A DNA stretch of 64,000 nucleotides, from positions 1-64,000 of the forward strand of contig JBDREC010000019.1 of NCBI GenBank assembly GCA_043820105.1. The letters are read 5' to 3'. The position numbers were made by a program, and so were the translations under genes. This DNA comes from JBDREC01 sp043820105 [NCBI: Pseudomonadota bacterium] (GTDB taxonomy: Bacteria > Bdellovibrionota_F > JAHFAK01). Shown piece by piece: positions 17,843-26,532 of the stretch; the first letter of the stretch is position 1; every line of letters starts with the position of its first letter. The notes beneath the pieces are model-generated. The model made no database searches and was not told the origin of the DNA. It worked only from the letters and a program-made list of their open reading frames with translations.

Positions 17843-19036
17843 TCAAAAAACACTTCCATTTACTTGAGTCCCTGGTGAAAACAAAAGTCCTTGTGCTTCT
17901 TGGATTTCAGTGTGCAAAGTAAAGTCTCCTGTCAAATCTGGATTCCTTGAAAGTGACTGATCGTTTCCAGCTTCAGATCCATATTCAACTGAATCAATAA
18001 TATTATCATCTAAAACCAGATAAATGGATGATCCGGAATTTGAAAGCCTTAAAGAATTGTCACTTGCAAAAACATTACAGGAACCCATTGATTCAGGAAC
18101 ATTTCCTCCTCCAAAAATTACAACACAGGCCCCTGCTTCCAAAATGAACTCAGAAAATGTATGTTTGATTGAACTTATTGATGAAACAGCTAAAGAAACA
18201 TTTATTAAATCAAGCGTTTTTCCAGAAACATTAACAATTTCAACAAATTCATCATCATAACTACTTCTTTCGCCATCAATATTTGCATCCCCAGTTATAT
18301 CAGAAGCCGGATCTGCCAAAAATTCATTAATAACAAGATCTAAAGCTTGCGGAGAATCATAGAGACTTTCATAAACCACCTCACCTGATCCCTCTATAGC
18401 TTGCACATTTTCACCCTCACCAGGGTCTCGGGTTTCCTCACTTGCTCCCTGGCTTGGATTAGCACCTTGAACGGAGGGCTCGCTTTGAATAAGAAAGCCT
18501 GATATTAGAGGAATTACCGGAGAAAAATCCCAGGACAACATACTATGCAAGATAATCAAATATAGAGTGTTTGCTTCATAAAAGTTATTGCTTTTAAATT
18601 TAAGGGCATTGCTCGCATCAAGTTCCCATGCTCCTTGTACAATCTCATACAAGCCAGAAGTAAAAGTATCATCAACATAAGCATCAATTATATCCCACAA
18701 AGCGGAATAATTAAGAGTACTCTGAGCTAATTCCCTGGCCTGTAGAATTGAATTATAGTCATCTTGAACAGTTTCATCACTAAACAAACCAAGCTTAATA
18801 ACAAAAGCTGAATTTAGCCTTAGGGAGTCTTCAAATAAATTCTCTTCAAATTCTATTTCAACAATAAAGTCATTTCCAGTTTCTTCAATATAATCTAAAC
18901 TAAATATGTCTGCAGGATAAATATAAGAAACAGAAATATATTTTGCCTCAATATTGTCAAGCTGAGTAAAATAGTCAACATCACTGCACTTGGATAGAAT
19001 TAATAAACATAAAATAAAAATTATTCCTGGCTTCAC
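17843..19036 (-). CDS. Lipoprotein with C-terminal lamin-tail domain
   Basis: The protein has 397 residues. The signal peptide ends LLILSKC, a plausible lipobox with Cys at about 16. Residues 20-190 match nothing I recognise. A low-complexity Gly/Glu/Ser linker (about 185-220) leads into a lamin-tail domain (LVINEFLADPASD, FVEIVNVSGKTLDL, SIYLVLDDNIIDSVEYG, SLSRNPDLTGDF) over about 230-385. Lamin-tail domains in bacterial exported proteins are thought to mediate surface or nucleic acid contacts. The start overlaps the upstream gene by 4 bp. It is the last gene of a three-gene exported operon. Confidence 0.85.
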   Translation of the reverse strand: MKPGIIFILCLLILSKCSDVDYFTQLDNIEAKYISVSYIYPADIFSLDYIEETGNDFIVEIEFEENLFEDSLRLNSAFVIKLGLFSDETVQDDYNSILQARELAQSTLNYSALWDIIDAYVDDTFTSGLYEIVQGAWELDASNALKFKSNNFYEANTLYLIILHSMLSWDFSPVIPLISGFLIQSEPSVQGANPSQGASEETRDPGEGENVQAIEGSGEVVYESLYDSPQALDLVINEFLADPASDITGDANIDGERSSYDDEFVEIVNVSGKTLDLINVSLAVSSISSIKHTFSEFILEAGACVVIFGGGNVPESMGSCNVFASDNSLRLSNSGSSIYLVLDDNIIDSVEYGSEAGNDQSLSRNPDLTGDFTLHTEIQEAQGLLFSPGTQVNGSVF

Positions 19037-19611
19037 TTTTTTGTATCTTCCTTATCAATAAACCAAAATTTATCATACAAGCCGTCAGTATATCCATCTA
19101 AAATAGAAGTTAGTTTGTATAAGTTGAAACAATCATCTGAACTAATGTCCGTTTCTTTATTTCTAAGAAGAATTTTAAATCTATCATAAAACAGATGCGA
19201 AATTTTTAAAATAAGCTCATGCTTTATTTTATAATAATAAGTTTGATCCCTCAAAATTCTCAATTGATCAGAATTAAAAATAAGCTCTGGAAAATCCCAG
19301 GAAAATGAAAGTGAGAAACCAAAATTAGAATCAATATCTAAATCAGTAGAAATGCCATCTTGCTCAGCATTAATGCTAATATCATTTCCATTATCTTTAT
19401 CAAAGGATGTCTTAAACAAAGGAAGCAGGTTTTTTAATTTAACACCTTTTGCCATAGTTGAAAGATTATTAATATTTCCCTCAATCATTTTAATAGCCAC
19501 CTTTTTAACATCAGTTATTGTAGGCTCAATAAACTCGTCATTTTTAGGACAGTTCGCATATAATTGACTACTTAAAATAAGTCCAAGAAATAGAATTAAT
19601 TTTTTCATCAA
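19033..19611 (-). CDS. Exported protein of unknown function, middle gene of a three-gene operon
   Basis: The protein has 192 residues. A cleavable signal peptide (KLILFLGLILSSQLYA) is followed by a mature part with no recognised family. Residues 65-130 (LLPLFKTSFD, then DSNFGFSLSFSWDFPELIFN) resemble the C-terminal part of the next protein upstream (IPKLSLSFGF, then TYSLGFLATWDFSKSSLKDE), followed in both by a helical stretch. The shared module looks like one strand-turn-strand unit plus helices of an envelope protein. It overlaps its upstream neighbour by 44 bp and its downstream neighbour by 4 bp, which points to tight coupling. Confidence 0.8.
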   Translation of the reverse strand: MMKKLILFLGLILSSQLYANCPKNDEFIEPTITDVKKVAIKMIEGNINNLSTMAKGVKLKNLLPLFKTSFDKDNGNDISINAEQDGISTDLDIDSNFGFSLSFSWDFPELIFNSDQLRILRDQTYYYKIKHELILKISHLFYDRFKILLRNKETDISSDDCFNLYKLTSILDGYTDGLYDKFWFIDKEDTKK

Positions 19612-20743
19612 TACCTCTCTGTAATTTTTTTATATTCATTGTGTATTTGGATGCTTCAATAATTTTATTTTGCATTTCCATTATTTTCAATTCGTCTTTT
19701 AAAGAGCTTTTTGAAAAATCCCAGGTCGCTAAAAACCCCAAAGAATAAGTCTTATCATCACTTGATGAAATATCCAGATCATTATCAAGTGTAGTAATAG
19801 AATCTTCTTTGAAACCAAAACTTAAGCTAAGCTTAGGAATCATTTTTTTTGCATATTGATTAAAAGAAGGAACATTAAATTTTGAATACGTTGGTTTAAA
19901 TTTATTTTGCTCAAGCAAATTATTTGTATAAACTTGTTTACTAGTTTTAAAATAATACAATCTATACTTACAGTCTTGTACTATATAATCATTATCAAGA
20001 TTGTTTCTTATTTTTTTTAAAGACCTAAGGCAATGATCAGAAAACTCTTTACCTTCACCCAATAAAGCCCTTCCATTTAAATCAAAAAGAAATGACTTGT
20101 CCTTAGTACTTATTATTATCTTATCATTATAAATTGGATTAATATGAATTGGAGCTTTCAAGAAATGAGACCATCTACTTATATATTTGTTTTTATTTAT
20201 ATCAAAAACAGACACCTCTTTATTTGATAAAAGGACCAATTTATTCGACTCAGAGTTTATAAATCCATCAATCGAATCAAGCTTATTGTTTGAATTAAAT
20301 GTGAAGGGCCCAGTATTTATAGAAAAATATGTAAGATTATTTAATTCATCTAAATATAAAAACCCTTTGTTCTCTACAAAGAAAAGGTTTTTAATATTCA
20401 AATATTCAATATTATCTTCAAAAAGATCTACAATTTTATCCTTATATATAATCGATAAATTATTTTCATCTTGGCATAAAAGTTGAGCTTGTTGATTAAA
20501 GCTTGAGTTTTCTTCAAAGATATTATCCAGATCAAGCTCATGTGGATCTATGTGAAAAGGGTTAAAAGCTTCATTATTAAAAATTCTACCATCTCTTTCC
20601 AATAAATACTTAAGCTCATTATCATAAACACAAAATGATTTGAATTTAAGATAAGGCTTACTTGAATTCATTTCCAAAAAAGTTTGAGAATATAAAAATG
20701 AAACAAAGGGGAAATAAATAAAAACTATTTTAATTAACTTCAT
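19568..20743 (-). CDS. Exported protein of unknown function with beta-propeller-like N-terminal part
   Basis: The protein has 391 residues with a signal peptide (IVFIYFPFVSFLYS). Residues 25-270 are a string of short beta-like segments (NLSIIYKDKIVDL, LVLLSNKEVSVFDINKNKYI, DKIIISTKDKSFLFDLNGRAL) that could form a divergent propeller. The last 100 residues repeat the SLGF..WDF module of the neighbouring gene. No family was recognised. It is the first gene of the operon 20743-17843. Codon use is very AT-rich. No promoter was identified with confidence in the 210 bp before it. Confidence 0.8.
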   Translation of the reverse strand: MKLIKIVFIYFPFVSFLYSQTFLEMNSSKPYLKFKSFCVYDNELKYLLERDGRIFNNEAFNPFHIDPHELDLDNIFEENSSFNQQAQLLCQDENNLSIIYKDKIVDLFEDNIEYLNIKNLFFVENKGFLYLDELNNLTYFSINTGPFTFNSNNKLDSIDGFINSESNKLVLLSNKEVSVFDINKNKYISRWSHFLKAPIHINPIYNDKIIISTKDKSFLFDLNGRALLGEGKEFSDHCLRSLKKIRNNLDNDYIVQDCKYRLYYFKTSKQVYTNNLLEQNKFKPTYSKFNVPSFNQYAKKMIPKLSLSFGFKEDSITTLDNDLDISSSDDKTYSLGFLATWDFSKSSLKDELKIMEMQNKIIEASKYTMNIKKLQRGIDEKINSISWTYFK

Positions 20744-20907
20744 ACGAAAAAGGCTTTTGCAAGCTAGGTGCCAATTTTCATCAAATCCTTAAAATCGGCT
20801 TTAGGTCTTTTATTTTAATAGCAATATTTCTCAAGCTCTTTAAAAAAACAAGTAGTTATTTTTTCTTATTTCTAGAAAGAATACAATTAAAACTAAAAAA
20901 CAAAATA

Positions 20908-20936
20908 TTGACATATAAATTTAAAACAAATATTTA
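20908..20936 (+). promoter_or_regulatory. Sigma70-type promoter of tRNA-Cys
   Basis: TTGACA at 20908-20913, a 17 bp spacer and TATTTA at 20931-20936. The predicted start near 20943 is about 12 nt before the mature tRNA-Cys 5' end. Confidence 0.65.
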
Positions 20937-20954
20937 GTTATTCAATTTAGAAAT

Positions 20955-21027
20955 GGCGCGGTACCCAAGTGGCTAAGGGAGCGGTTTGCAAAACCGTTAT
21001 TCACCGGTTCGAGTCCGGTCCGTGCCT
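20955..21027 (+). tRNA. tRNA-Cys (GCA)
   Basis: A 73 nt cloverleaf: acceptor GGCGCGG with CCGTGCC, anticodon stem GCGGT/ACCGT around loop TTGCAAA giving anticodon GCA, and T arm CCGGTTCGAGTCCGG. CCA is not encoded; a T-run follows the discriminator base. Confidence 0.95.
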
Positions 21028-21033
21028 TTTTTG

Positions 21034-21069
21034 TACAGCGTACGGCGTATTGCGTACAGCGTACGGCGA
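21034..21069. repeat. TACAGCG/TACGGCG 7 bp array after tRNA-Cys
   Basis: Units TACAGCG, TACGGCG, TATTGCG, TACAGCG and TACGGCG run in strict 7 bp phase, the reverse-complement relative of the array before glmS. The array lies between the tRNA T-run and the next start codon. Confidence 0.88.
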
Positions 21070-21079
21070 AAGTGTAGTA

Positions 21080-21904
21080 ATGAAAATCAAAAAACTTTTT
21101 TCAAATTATTTTATTATACTTTTAACCTACATCTTAATTCCCCAACTTCTAATCGCTACATTTGGCAATGTTTCTCCTCCTGATTCTTTGTTTGAAGAAA
21201 TTATTAGCAAAAAGGAAACAGATCTGAAAATTAACTATGAAAGCTATAGGCTAATAATAACAAAAGAGCTAAATATAAAAAATGAAGATGGCAAAGAAGT
21301 AAAACACTCAGCAACTGACCTTCTAGAAGTTTCAAAAGATGGAAACTTCCATCTTAAACTTGAAAACCTTTACAATAAACATATTACAGATGTTCTCGTC
21401 TATGGAAAAAGAGCGTTTGTTAGCAAAAAATCACAAGTAACAGGTGAAGAAAAAATAATTGAAACTGATCAGATTCCTGTTTTTATTAATTGGGTAAATA
21501 AATTAGCAACAGAATGGATTTCTATTCATGAAAAATATAAGAAATATCTTGTTCATGATCTTTCAAAAAATTCTAGTGAAATAATTCAAATTGATGGTTC
21601 AATGAATCATACTTCAAGCATGCTCAGATTAAATGAATCAAAAAAATTCAAGCAAATTGAGGAAAACATAATAGTAAACCCAGAAAACAAATGCCTTTTA
21701 AGCTATAAGCTAGATGCTAGCTGGAATAAAACTTCTAAAAGTGGAATTATTGAAACAAGTTTTAAATACCTAATTAAAATTGAAGATATTGGCAAAGAAA
21801 TTCCAATTGCAAACTTAAATTTAAAACCAATAAAAACTCCCAAAAAACTAAATAATGCTGACAACCCAACTTTCTTCACAATCAAAGGATCCAATGATCA
21901 TTAA
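21080..21904 (+). CDS. Exported or membrane-anchored protein of unknown function
   Basis: The protein has 274 residues from ATG at 21080. Longer in-frame starts would lie inside tRNA-Cys and are rejected. An N-terminal hydrophobic segment (YFIILLTYILIPQLLIATFG) can be a signal peptide or anchor. The rest is a mix of amphipathic strands and helices (SYRLIITKELNIKNEDGKEV, IITDVLVYGKRAFVSK-like stretch, NLNLKPIKTPKK) resembling periplasmic lipid-binding or lipoprotein-carrier folds only in general character. No family was recognised. No good ribosome binding site is visible; the upstream bases come from a TACGGCG array. Confidence 0.65.
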   Translation: MKIKKLFSNYFIILLTYILIPQLLIATFGNVSPPDSLFEEIISKKETDLKINYESYRLIITKELNIKNEDGKEVKHSATDLLEVSKDGNFHLKLENLYNKHITDVLVYGKRAFVSKKSQVTGEEKIIETDQIPVFINWVNKLATEWISIHEKYKKYLVHDLSKNSSEIIQIDGSMNHTSSMLRLNESKKFKQIEENIIVNPENKCLLSYKLDASWNKTSKSGIIETSFKYLIKIEDIGKEIPIANLNLKPIKTPKKLNNADNPTFFTIKGSNDH

Positions 21905-22001
21905 TTATTCCAATAAATCCATAATTTTTAATTGACTTCAATCCCCTAATAATCTATCTAACCTTTCGCATTCAAAGTAAATATTCATTTCGGTTATATG
22001 T

Positions 22002-22034
22002 TACTGAATACTAAATACCGAATACTGAATACTA
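22002..22034. repeat. ACTGAAT/ACCGAAT 7 bp array before tRNA-Lys
   Basis: Units ACTGAAT, ACTAAAT, ACCGAAT, ACTGAAT run in 7 bp phase and end five bases before the tRNA-Lys 5' end. There is no facing arm here. Confidence 0.8.
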
Positions 22035-22038
22035 TTAG

Positions 22039-22111
22039 GGGCCCTTAGCTCAATTGGTAGAGCAGCAGACTCTTAATCTGGAGGTTCGGGGTTCGATTCC
22101 CCGAGGGCTCA
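22039..22111 (+). tRNA. tRNA-Lys (CTT)
   Basis: A 73 nt cloverleaf: acceptor GGGCCCT/AGGGCTC, D arm GCTC..GAGC, anticodon loop CTCTTAA giving anticodon CTT, and T arm CGGGGTTCGATTCCCCG. The outer anticodon-stem pair 27-43 is a G-G mismatch. CCA is not encoded. lspA starts 30 nt downstream. Confidence 0.94.
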
Positions 22112-22118
22112 TTTTATT

Positions 22119-22151
22119 AAGTGGTAAGTGGTAAGTTTTAAGTGGTAAGTT
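22119..22151. repeat. TAAGTGG 7 bp array running into the start of lspA
   Basis: Units TAAGTGG, TAAGTGG, TAAGTTT, TAAGTGG, TAAGTTT run in 7 bp phase. This is the reverse complement of the TTACCAC family. The last units overlap the first codons of lspA. Confidence 0.85.
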
Positions 22152-22636
22152 TAAAAAAAAGATATATTATTTATTCTATTATTATCGGATCACTAACTTT
22201 TCTAGATATCCTAACAAAACAAATAATAGTTAAACATCTCGGTCCTGGTAACAATTTTATTCCTGTAATAAAAAACTTTTTTCATATCGTATATGTGGAA
22301 AATAGAGGCGTTACCTTTGGCATGCTTCGCAACATTCCTGAAGCATTAAGGATGCCGATTTTAGTTATTATTCCTGTAATCATCATTTTCTTTCTTTTTT
22401 ATATCCTATATAAATTAAAAGGAAAAGAATTTATTAGCGAAATTGCTCTTTGTTGCATTTTAGCTGGTGCTTTTGGAAATATTCATGATAGAATTCGATA
22501 CGATTATGTAGTAGACTTTATTTATTTCAATTTGGGGTTTATGTGGTGGCCAGCATTTAATGTAGCTGACGCTGTAATCGTTATTGGAACCTGCCTTTTG
22601 TCCATCGAAATTATCAGAGGAAAAAAAATCTTCTAG
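22142..22636 (+). CDS. lspA: Lipoprotein signal peptidase (signal peptidase II)
   Basis: The protein has 164 residues. This inner-membrane aspartyl protease removes signal peptides from prolipoproteins, several of which are encoded in this window. Four membrane helices are visible. The catalytic regions are VENRGVTFGML, AGAFGNIHDR with VVDFIYF, and PAFNVADAVIVIG, carrying the two Asp residues. No ATG lies near the conserved N-terminus. The only suitable start is GTG at 22142, inside a TAAGTGG array, with no clear Shine-Dalgarno sequence. Confidence 0.93.
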   Translation: MVSLKKRYIIYSIIIGSLTFLDILTKQIIVKHLGPGNNFIPVIKNFFHIVYVENRGVTFGMLRNIPEALRMPILVIIPVIIIFFLFYILYKLKGKEFISEIALCCILAGAFGNIHDRIRYDYVVDFIYFNLGFMWWPAFNVADAVIVIGTCLLSIEIIRGKKIF

Positions 22637-22761
22637 AAATTGTTTCAAAATTGGCGACTAGCTGCGTTGGCCGATGGAAATTGGCTTTCGACGTACAGTA
22701 GTACGCCTCAAGCAAATTTCCATCGTCCGCCTTGCTATTCACCAATTTTGAAACAATTTCT
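22635..22761. repeat. 127 bp imperfect palindrome (long hairpin element) after lspA
   Basis: The ends are perfect 20 bp inverted repeats (AGAAATTGTTTCAAAATTGG at 22635 and its complement ending at 22761). Inside, GATGGAAATT and AATTTCCATC form a second pair. The centre CGACGTACAGTAGTACGCC folds on itself around AGTA. Nearly the whole 127 nt can fold into one stem. It begins inside the lspA stop codon. No protein is encoded. It is either a palindromic mobile repeat or a strong 3' hairpin for lspA. Confidence 0.85.
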
Positions 22762-22971
22762 GCATATTTTTTAAAAAATCGAAAAGTCGGGTTGCATCGA
22801 TATTTTAAAACAATATAGTATATTAAGCAGATAGAAATATTGAAAGATAGATTAGAGATTAGATAGGGCTGTAGAAATTAAATGACAAATTGATTGTTTG
22901 ATGATGATATTAAAAATGAATTACTACTCAGGTACTATTTTCAAATAACTGATATGTATCAATCTAAATTT

Positions 22972-23676
22972 TTAGCTGCCGGTTCCGCCTGAAACAGCAC
23001 TATCACCAGTAATTACAATTGTGATATAAACAAAAGTTGCACAGTAGAATCTTGTTCCTGGTAAAAAGGATAAGCCACTACCAAAGCTTGTTGACATCAT
23101 GCCAAGTGTTGAATCATAGTCAAAAGCAGTACTTGAAAGTGTCCAGGTTTCAGTAATTGATCCACCAGTTGCTGAAGGTGTCCATCTGTAACAGGTGTTG
23201 TAATAATAAATTGTAACTGAAACAGTATCACTTTTAAGATATGATGGTATTGCGAAACTAGCATCTGTTGGAATAGCAGCTGCCCAAGCAATTTCCATAT
23301 CTTCATCAAGGCTTAATTCTTCTGCATCTTCTGCATATTCACCAAGTGTAAGTTCAGCAGAACCCTTTACACCAATTGAACTTGCAACACCAGCCTCACT
23401 TGCAGCGTCTGAACCAAAATCAAAGGTAATACCTGAATCTTCAAATTCGCCTAAAAAAGCACCTTCATCAAGTTCTTTTAAACTTACATTAAGCCCAGAG
23501 CCTTCTGCCAATCCTGAAATAGCTCCAGCAGGAATAGTAACAGATGCTTGACCAGCTTCGAGTGTATTTTCTTCATCTGCGTTTAAGTCTAATCTAGCTG
23601 TTGGAAGTCCACAAGAGATAACAAATAATGATGCTAAGATTAAACCTGAAATAATAAGTGCAAAATTCCTTTTCAT
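22972..23676 (-). CDS. Acidic lipoprotein of unknown function
   Basis: The protein has 234 residues. The signal peptide ends FVISC with the lipobox Cys at about 22. The mature part is acidic and rich in Ala, Gly and Ser. It opens with an AGQASVTIPAGAISGLAEGS stretch like those in bacterial Ig-like or ZU5-like surface domains (VTIPAGA...L). The C-terminal half is Tyr/Thr-rich beta-like sequence. No family is assigned. No operon partner: ugd lies 108 bp upstream on the same strand. Its more GC-balanced codons differ from those of its neighbours. Confidence 0.78.
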   Translation of the reverse strand: MKRNFALIISGLILASLFVISCGLPTARLDLNADEENTLEAGQASVTIPAGAISGLAEGSGLNVSLKELDEGAFLGEFEDSGITFDFGSDAASEAGVASSIGVKGSAELTLGEYAEDAEELSLDEDMEIAWAAAIPTDASFAIPSYLKSDTVSVTIYYYNTCYRWTPSATGGSITETWTLSSTAFDYDSTLGMMSTSFGSGLSFLPGTRFYCATFVYITIVITGDSAVSGGTGS

Positions 23677-23784
23677 ACTTCAACTCCTATAGTATTTTTT
23701 TAAGTTAATTAAGTACGTAGTTTATCTACAAATTTAAAATGAAAGCAAGTAAAAAATTCTTTTTTTTTATAATTTTATTGTTTT

Positions 23785-25092
23785 TTAAACGTTTGGTCTC
23801 CCAATTGAAAAATATGAAAACCCTAGAGCCTTTAGTTCTTTTGGATTATATTGATTTCTTCCATCAAATATGACAGGATTAGTTAATAAGCTTTTAATTT
23901 TCTCAAAATCCGGATTGCTAAATTGTTTCCATTCTGTAACCAATATAAGTGCATCAGCACCTTCTAAGGCTTTATAACTTTTTTCAACAAAAGAAACCCT
24001 GCCTTCAAAGATTTTTGACATATTATGACTAGCCTGTGGATCATAAGCCTTAACCAAAGCTTGATTTTCAAGTAGTTTGTTAATAATCTCAATAGCTGGA
24101 GCTTCTCTAATATCATCAGTTTCTGGCTTAAAAGATAAACCCCAAATAGCAAATGTTTTACCTTTTATATCACCATTAAAATGTTCCAATATCTTAGGTA
24201 GCATAATTGTTTTTTGAGCATTATTGACTTCTTCAACAGTCTTTAAAATCGTCATCTCAGAACCTAATTCATCAGCTGTTTTTATAAGAGCTTTTACGTC
24301 TTTGGGAAAGCAGGATCCGCCATACCCAACACCTGGGAAGATAAATCTTTGTCCTATCCTTGAATCAGCCCCTATTCCCTCTCTAACCATTGACACATCT
24401 GCCCCTACCACATCACAAAGCTTAGCTATCTCATTTATAAAAGAAATCTTTGTTGCTAGCATTGAATTAGCTGCATACTTTGTAAGTTCTGCTGATTTAT
24501 TATCCATAATAATCATAGGATTTTTTGTTCTAACATATGGGGCATAAAGCTCCTTCATTATTTCTGCGCACCTAACATTATCTGTGCCAATAACAACCCT
24601 ATCAGGTTTAAGGAAGTCGTTGATTGCGTCACCTTCTTTTAAAAATTCAGGATTTGAAACTACATCGAATTCATGGATGGTGTTTTTCCTAACAAGCTCT
24701 CTAACTTTATCAGCTGTCCCAACAGGCACAGTACTTTTATTCACAATTATTTTATATCCATTCATATTTTTTGAAATATCTTTAGCTACTGCTAAAACAT
24801 GCGATATATCACAACTTCCATCTTCGTCTTCTGGGGTACCTACAGCAATAAAAATAACTAAAGAATCTTCAACTGTTTTTTTAATATTAGTTGTAAAGGA
24901 AAGGCGCTCTTCTTGCAGATTTCTTAGTACAATGTCTTTTAATCCAGGTTCATAAATTGGTATTATACCGTTTTTTAGATTTTCAATTTTAAGCTCATCC
25001 TTATCCATACAGATTACATCATTTCCAGTGTCAGCAAAGCAAGCGCCCCCAACTAAACCAACATAACCAGAACCAATAACAGATACTTTCAT
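23785..25092 (-). CDS. ugd: UDP-glucose 6-dehydrogenase
   Basis: The protein has 435 residues. It oxidises UDP-glucose twice to UDP-glucuronate for envelope polysaccharides. MKVSVIGSGYVGLVGGACFA is the NAD-binding Rossmann start. GVGYGGSCFPKD contains the catalytic Cys (about 260), and AIWGLSFKPETDDIREAP marks the UDP-binding domain. GGAGG precedes the ATG by a good spacing. UDP-GlcA would suit the glycosyltransferase and Wzi-like genes at 54-63 kb; that link is inference. Confidence 0.96.
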   Translation of the reverse strand: MKVSVIGSGYVGLVGGACFADTGNDVICMDKDELKIENLKNGIIPIYEPGLKDIVLRNLQEERLSFTTNIKKTVEDSLVIFIAVGTPEDEDGSCDISHVLAVAKDISKNMNGYKIIVNKSTVPVGTADKVRELVRKNTIHEFDVVSNPEFLKEGDAINDFLKPDRVVIGTDNVRCAEIMKELYAPYVRTKNPMIIMDNKSAELTKYAANSMLATKISFINEIAKLCDVVGADVSMVREGIGADSRIGQRFIFPGVGYGGSCFPKDVKALIKTADELGSEMTILKTVEEVNNAQKTIMLPKILEHFNGDIKGKTFAIWGLSFKPETDDIREAPAIEIINKLLENQALVKAYDPQASHNMSKIFEGRVSFVEKSYKALEGADALILVTEWKQFSNPDFEKIKSLLTNPVIFDGRNQYNPKELKALGFSYFSIGRPNV

Positions 25093-25422
25093 TAATTACC
25101 TCCATTTCATTTTCTCTTTTCTGAAAAACAGAAAAATAAAAACTTACAAAAAAACAATAAGCACGCGATATTATTCTTTTATTATTTTTGGCACAATTCT
25201 TGTAAAGAAAATTGTAAGAAAAATTGTTTAAGCTGTTAAACAAAATTAGGCAAGGCAAGTCAATTTTTTTTACAATAAGACAATTTTTTACTTGGCAATA
25301 ATGTATTATTTAGAATATATAATGTAACATGTCTAAGTAGGTAAGTTTTATGTTATAAGCTGTAAGTAAAATACTTACGACTTACAACTTACAACTTACG
25401 ACTTAATAACAAGGAGAAATAC
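25093..25422. other. 330 bp gap between ugd and recA with a TTACAAC array
   Basis: No gene was seen. A possible recA promoter is TTGGCA at 25292-25297 with TATATA at 25316-25321 (18 bp spacing). A 7 bp array of TTACGAC/TTACAAC units lies at 25374-25403, just before the AAGGAG ribosome binding site of recA, preceded by a degenerate facing arm (TAAGCTGTAAG) near 25355. No LexA-type operator was recognised. Confidence 0.5.
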
Positions 25423-26508
25423 ATGATCGAAAAAACAGTAATTAATGAAAAAGCATTGGACCTGGCTGTTTCTACAGTTGAAAAGCATTTTGGGAAAGGC
25501 TCAATCATGCGACTGGGAGATAATTCAAGACTTTGGGGTGAAATGGATGTGCTTTCAACAGGTTCAATTAGTTTAGATATAGCCACCGGTATCGGCGGAT
25601 TACCATATGGTAGAGTCGTTGAAATTTATGGTCCTGAATCGAGTGGAAAAACCACCTTAGCCCTACACCTGGCTGCTGAATCTCAAAAAACGGGTGGAAC
25701 AGTTGCCTTTATAGATGCAGAACATGCACTTGATGTTAATTATGCAAAAAACTTAGGGGTTAATACAAAGGATCTATTAGTTTCTCAACCAGACACAGGA
25801 GAACAAGCATTAGAAATTGCTGACATCCTTGTTAAAAGCGGCGCCGTTGATCTAATCGTGATTGACTCAGTAGCAGCCCTTACTCCAAAAGCTGAACTTA
25901 CCGGAGAAATGGGTGATTCACACATGGGCTTGCAAGCGAGATTAATGTCCCAAGCCCTGAGAAAACTTACTGGCAGTCTTTGTAAATCAAATACCCTGCT
26001 TGTTTTTATTAATCAAATCAGAATGAAAATAGGCGTTATGTTTGGAAGCCCAGAAACCACCTCAGGTGGAAATGCTTTGAAATTCTATTCCTCCGTGAGA
26101 TTAGATATTAGGAGAATTGGCGCTATAAAAGATGGTGAAAATATGACTGGCAACAGGACTCAAGTTAAGATAGTTAAAAACAAGATGGCTCCTCCTTTTA
26201 AAAAGGTTGAATTTGATATCATGTATGGAAAAGGAATCTCCTATGTTGGTGATCTTTTAGATCTTGCAGCTCAATCTGGCATAGTGGCTAAAACTGGTTC
26301 CTGGTATGCCTATGGCGATGAAAAAATTGGTCAGGGCAGAGAAAATGTGAAAACTTTTTTAGAAGAAAATCAAACTATCACTTCAAAAATTAAGAAGCAG
26401 GTTCTTGAGTTTTATGATGTGAAGACGCCAGGAGAGCAAGAGAACAAGGGAACAAGAGAACAAGGGAAAGATAAGGTTGAGGGGAAGGTAAATAAGAAGA
26501 ATAATTAA
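25423..26508 (+). CDS. recA: Recombinase A
   Basis: The protein has 361 residues. It forms the DNA strand-exchange filament and triggers the SOS response. GPESSGKTT is Walker A, VIDSVAAL is Walker B, and [15 protein letters not shown] is in the core, with the C-terminal DNA-binding lobe ending near VLEFYDVK. The last 25 or so residues ([16 protein letters not shown] and onward) are not RecA-like. They are encoded by a GAGAACAA/GGGAACAA octamer array and then an ATTAATA array that provides the stop. AAGGAG precedes the ATG. Confidence 0.97.
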   Translation: MIEKTVINEKALDLAVSTVEKHFGKGSIMRLGDNSRLWGEMDVLSTGSISLDIATGIGGLPYGRVVEIYGPESSGKTTLALHLAAESQKTGGTVAFIDAEHALDVNYAKNLGVNTKDLLVSQPDTGEQALEIADILVKSGAVDLIVIDSVAALTPKAELTGEMGDSHMGLQARLMSQALRKLTGSLCKSNTLLVFINQIRMKIGVMFGSPETTSGGNALKFYSSVRLDIRRIGAIKDGENMTGNRTQVKIVKNKMAPPFKKVEFDIMYGKGISYVGDLLDLAAQSGIVAKTGSWYAYGDEKIGQGRENVKTFLEENQTITSKIKKQVLEFYDVKTPGEQENKGTREQGKDKVEGKVNKKNN

Positions 26509-26532
26509 TAATCAATAATTAATAATTAATTT
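26430..26532. repeat. Octamer array plus ATTAATA 7 bp array at the recA 3' end
   Basis: Positions 26431-26467 hold GAGAACAA/GGGAACAA units of 8 bp. Positions 26501-26532 hold ATTAATA/ATCAATA units of 7 bp. The first is translated as the RecA tail, and the second contains its TAA stop and the short gap to pgpA. Confidence 0.85.

Noticed and set aside
20969-21079. Upstream in-frame start for the gene at 21080-21904
   Set aside because: It would begin inside tRNA-Cys and read through the tRNA and a TACGGCG array.
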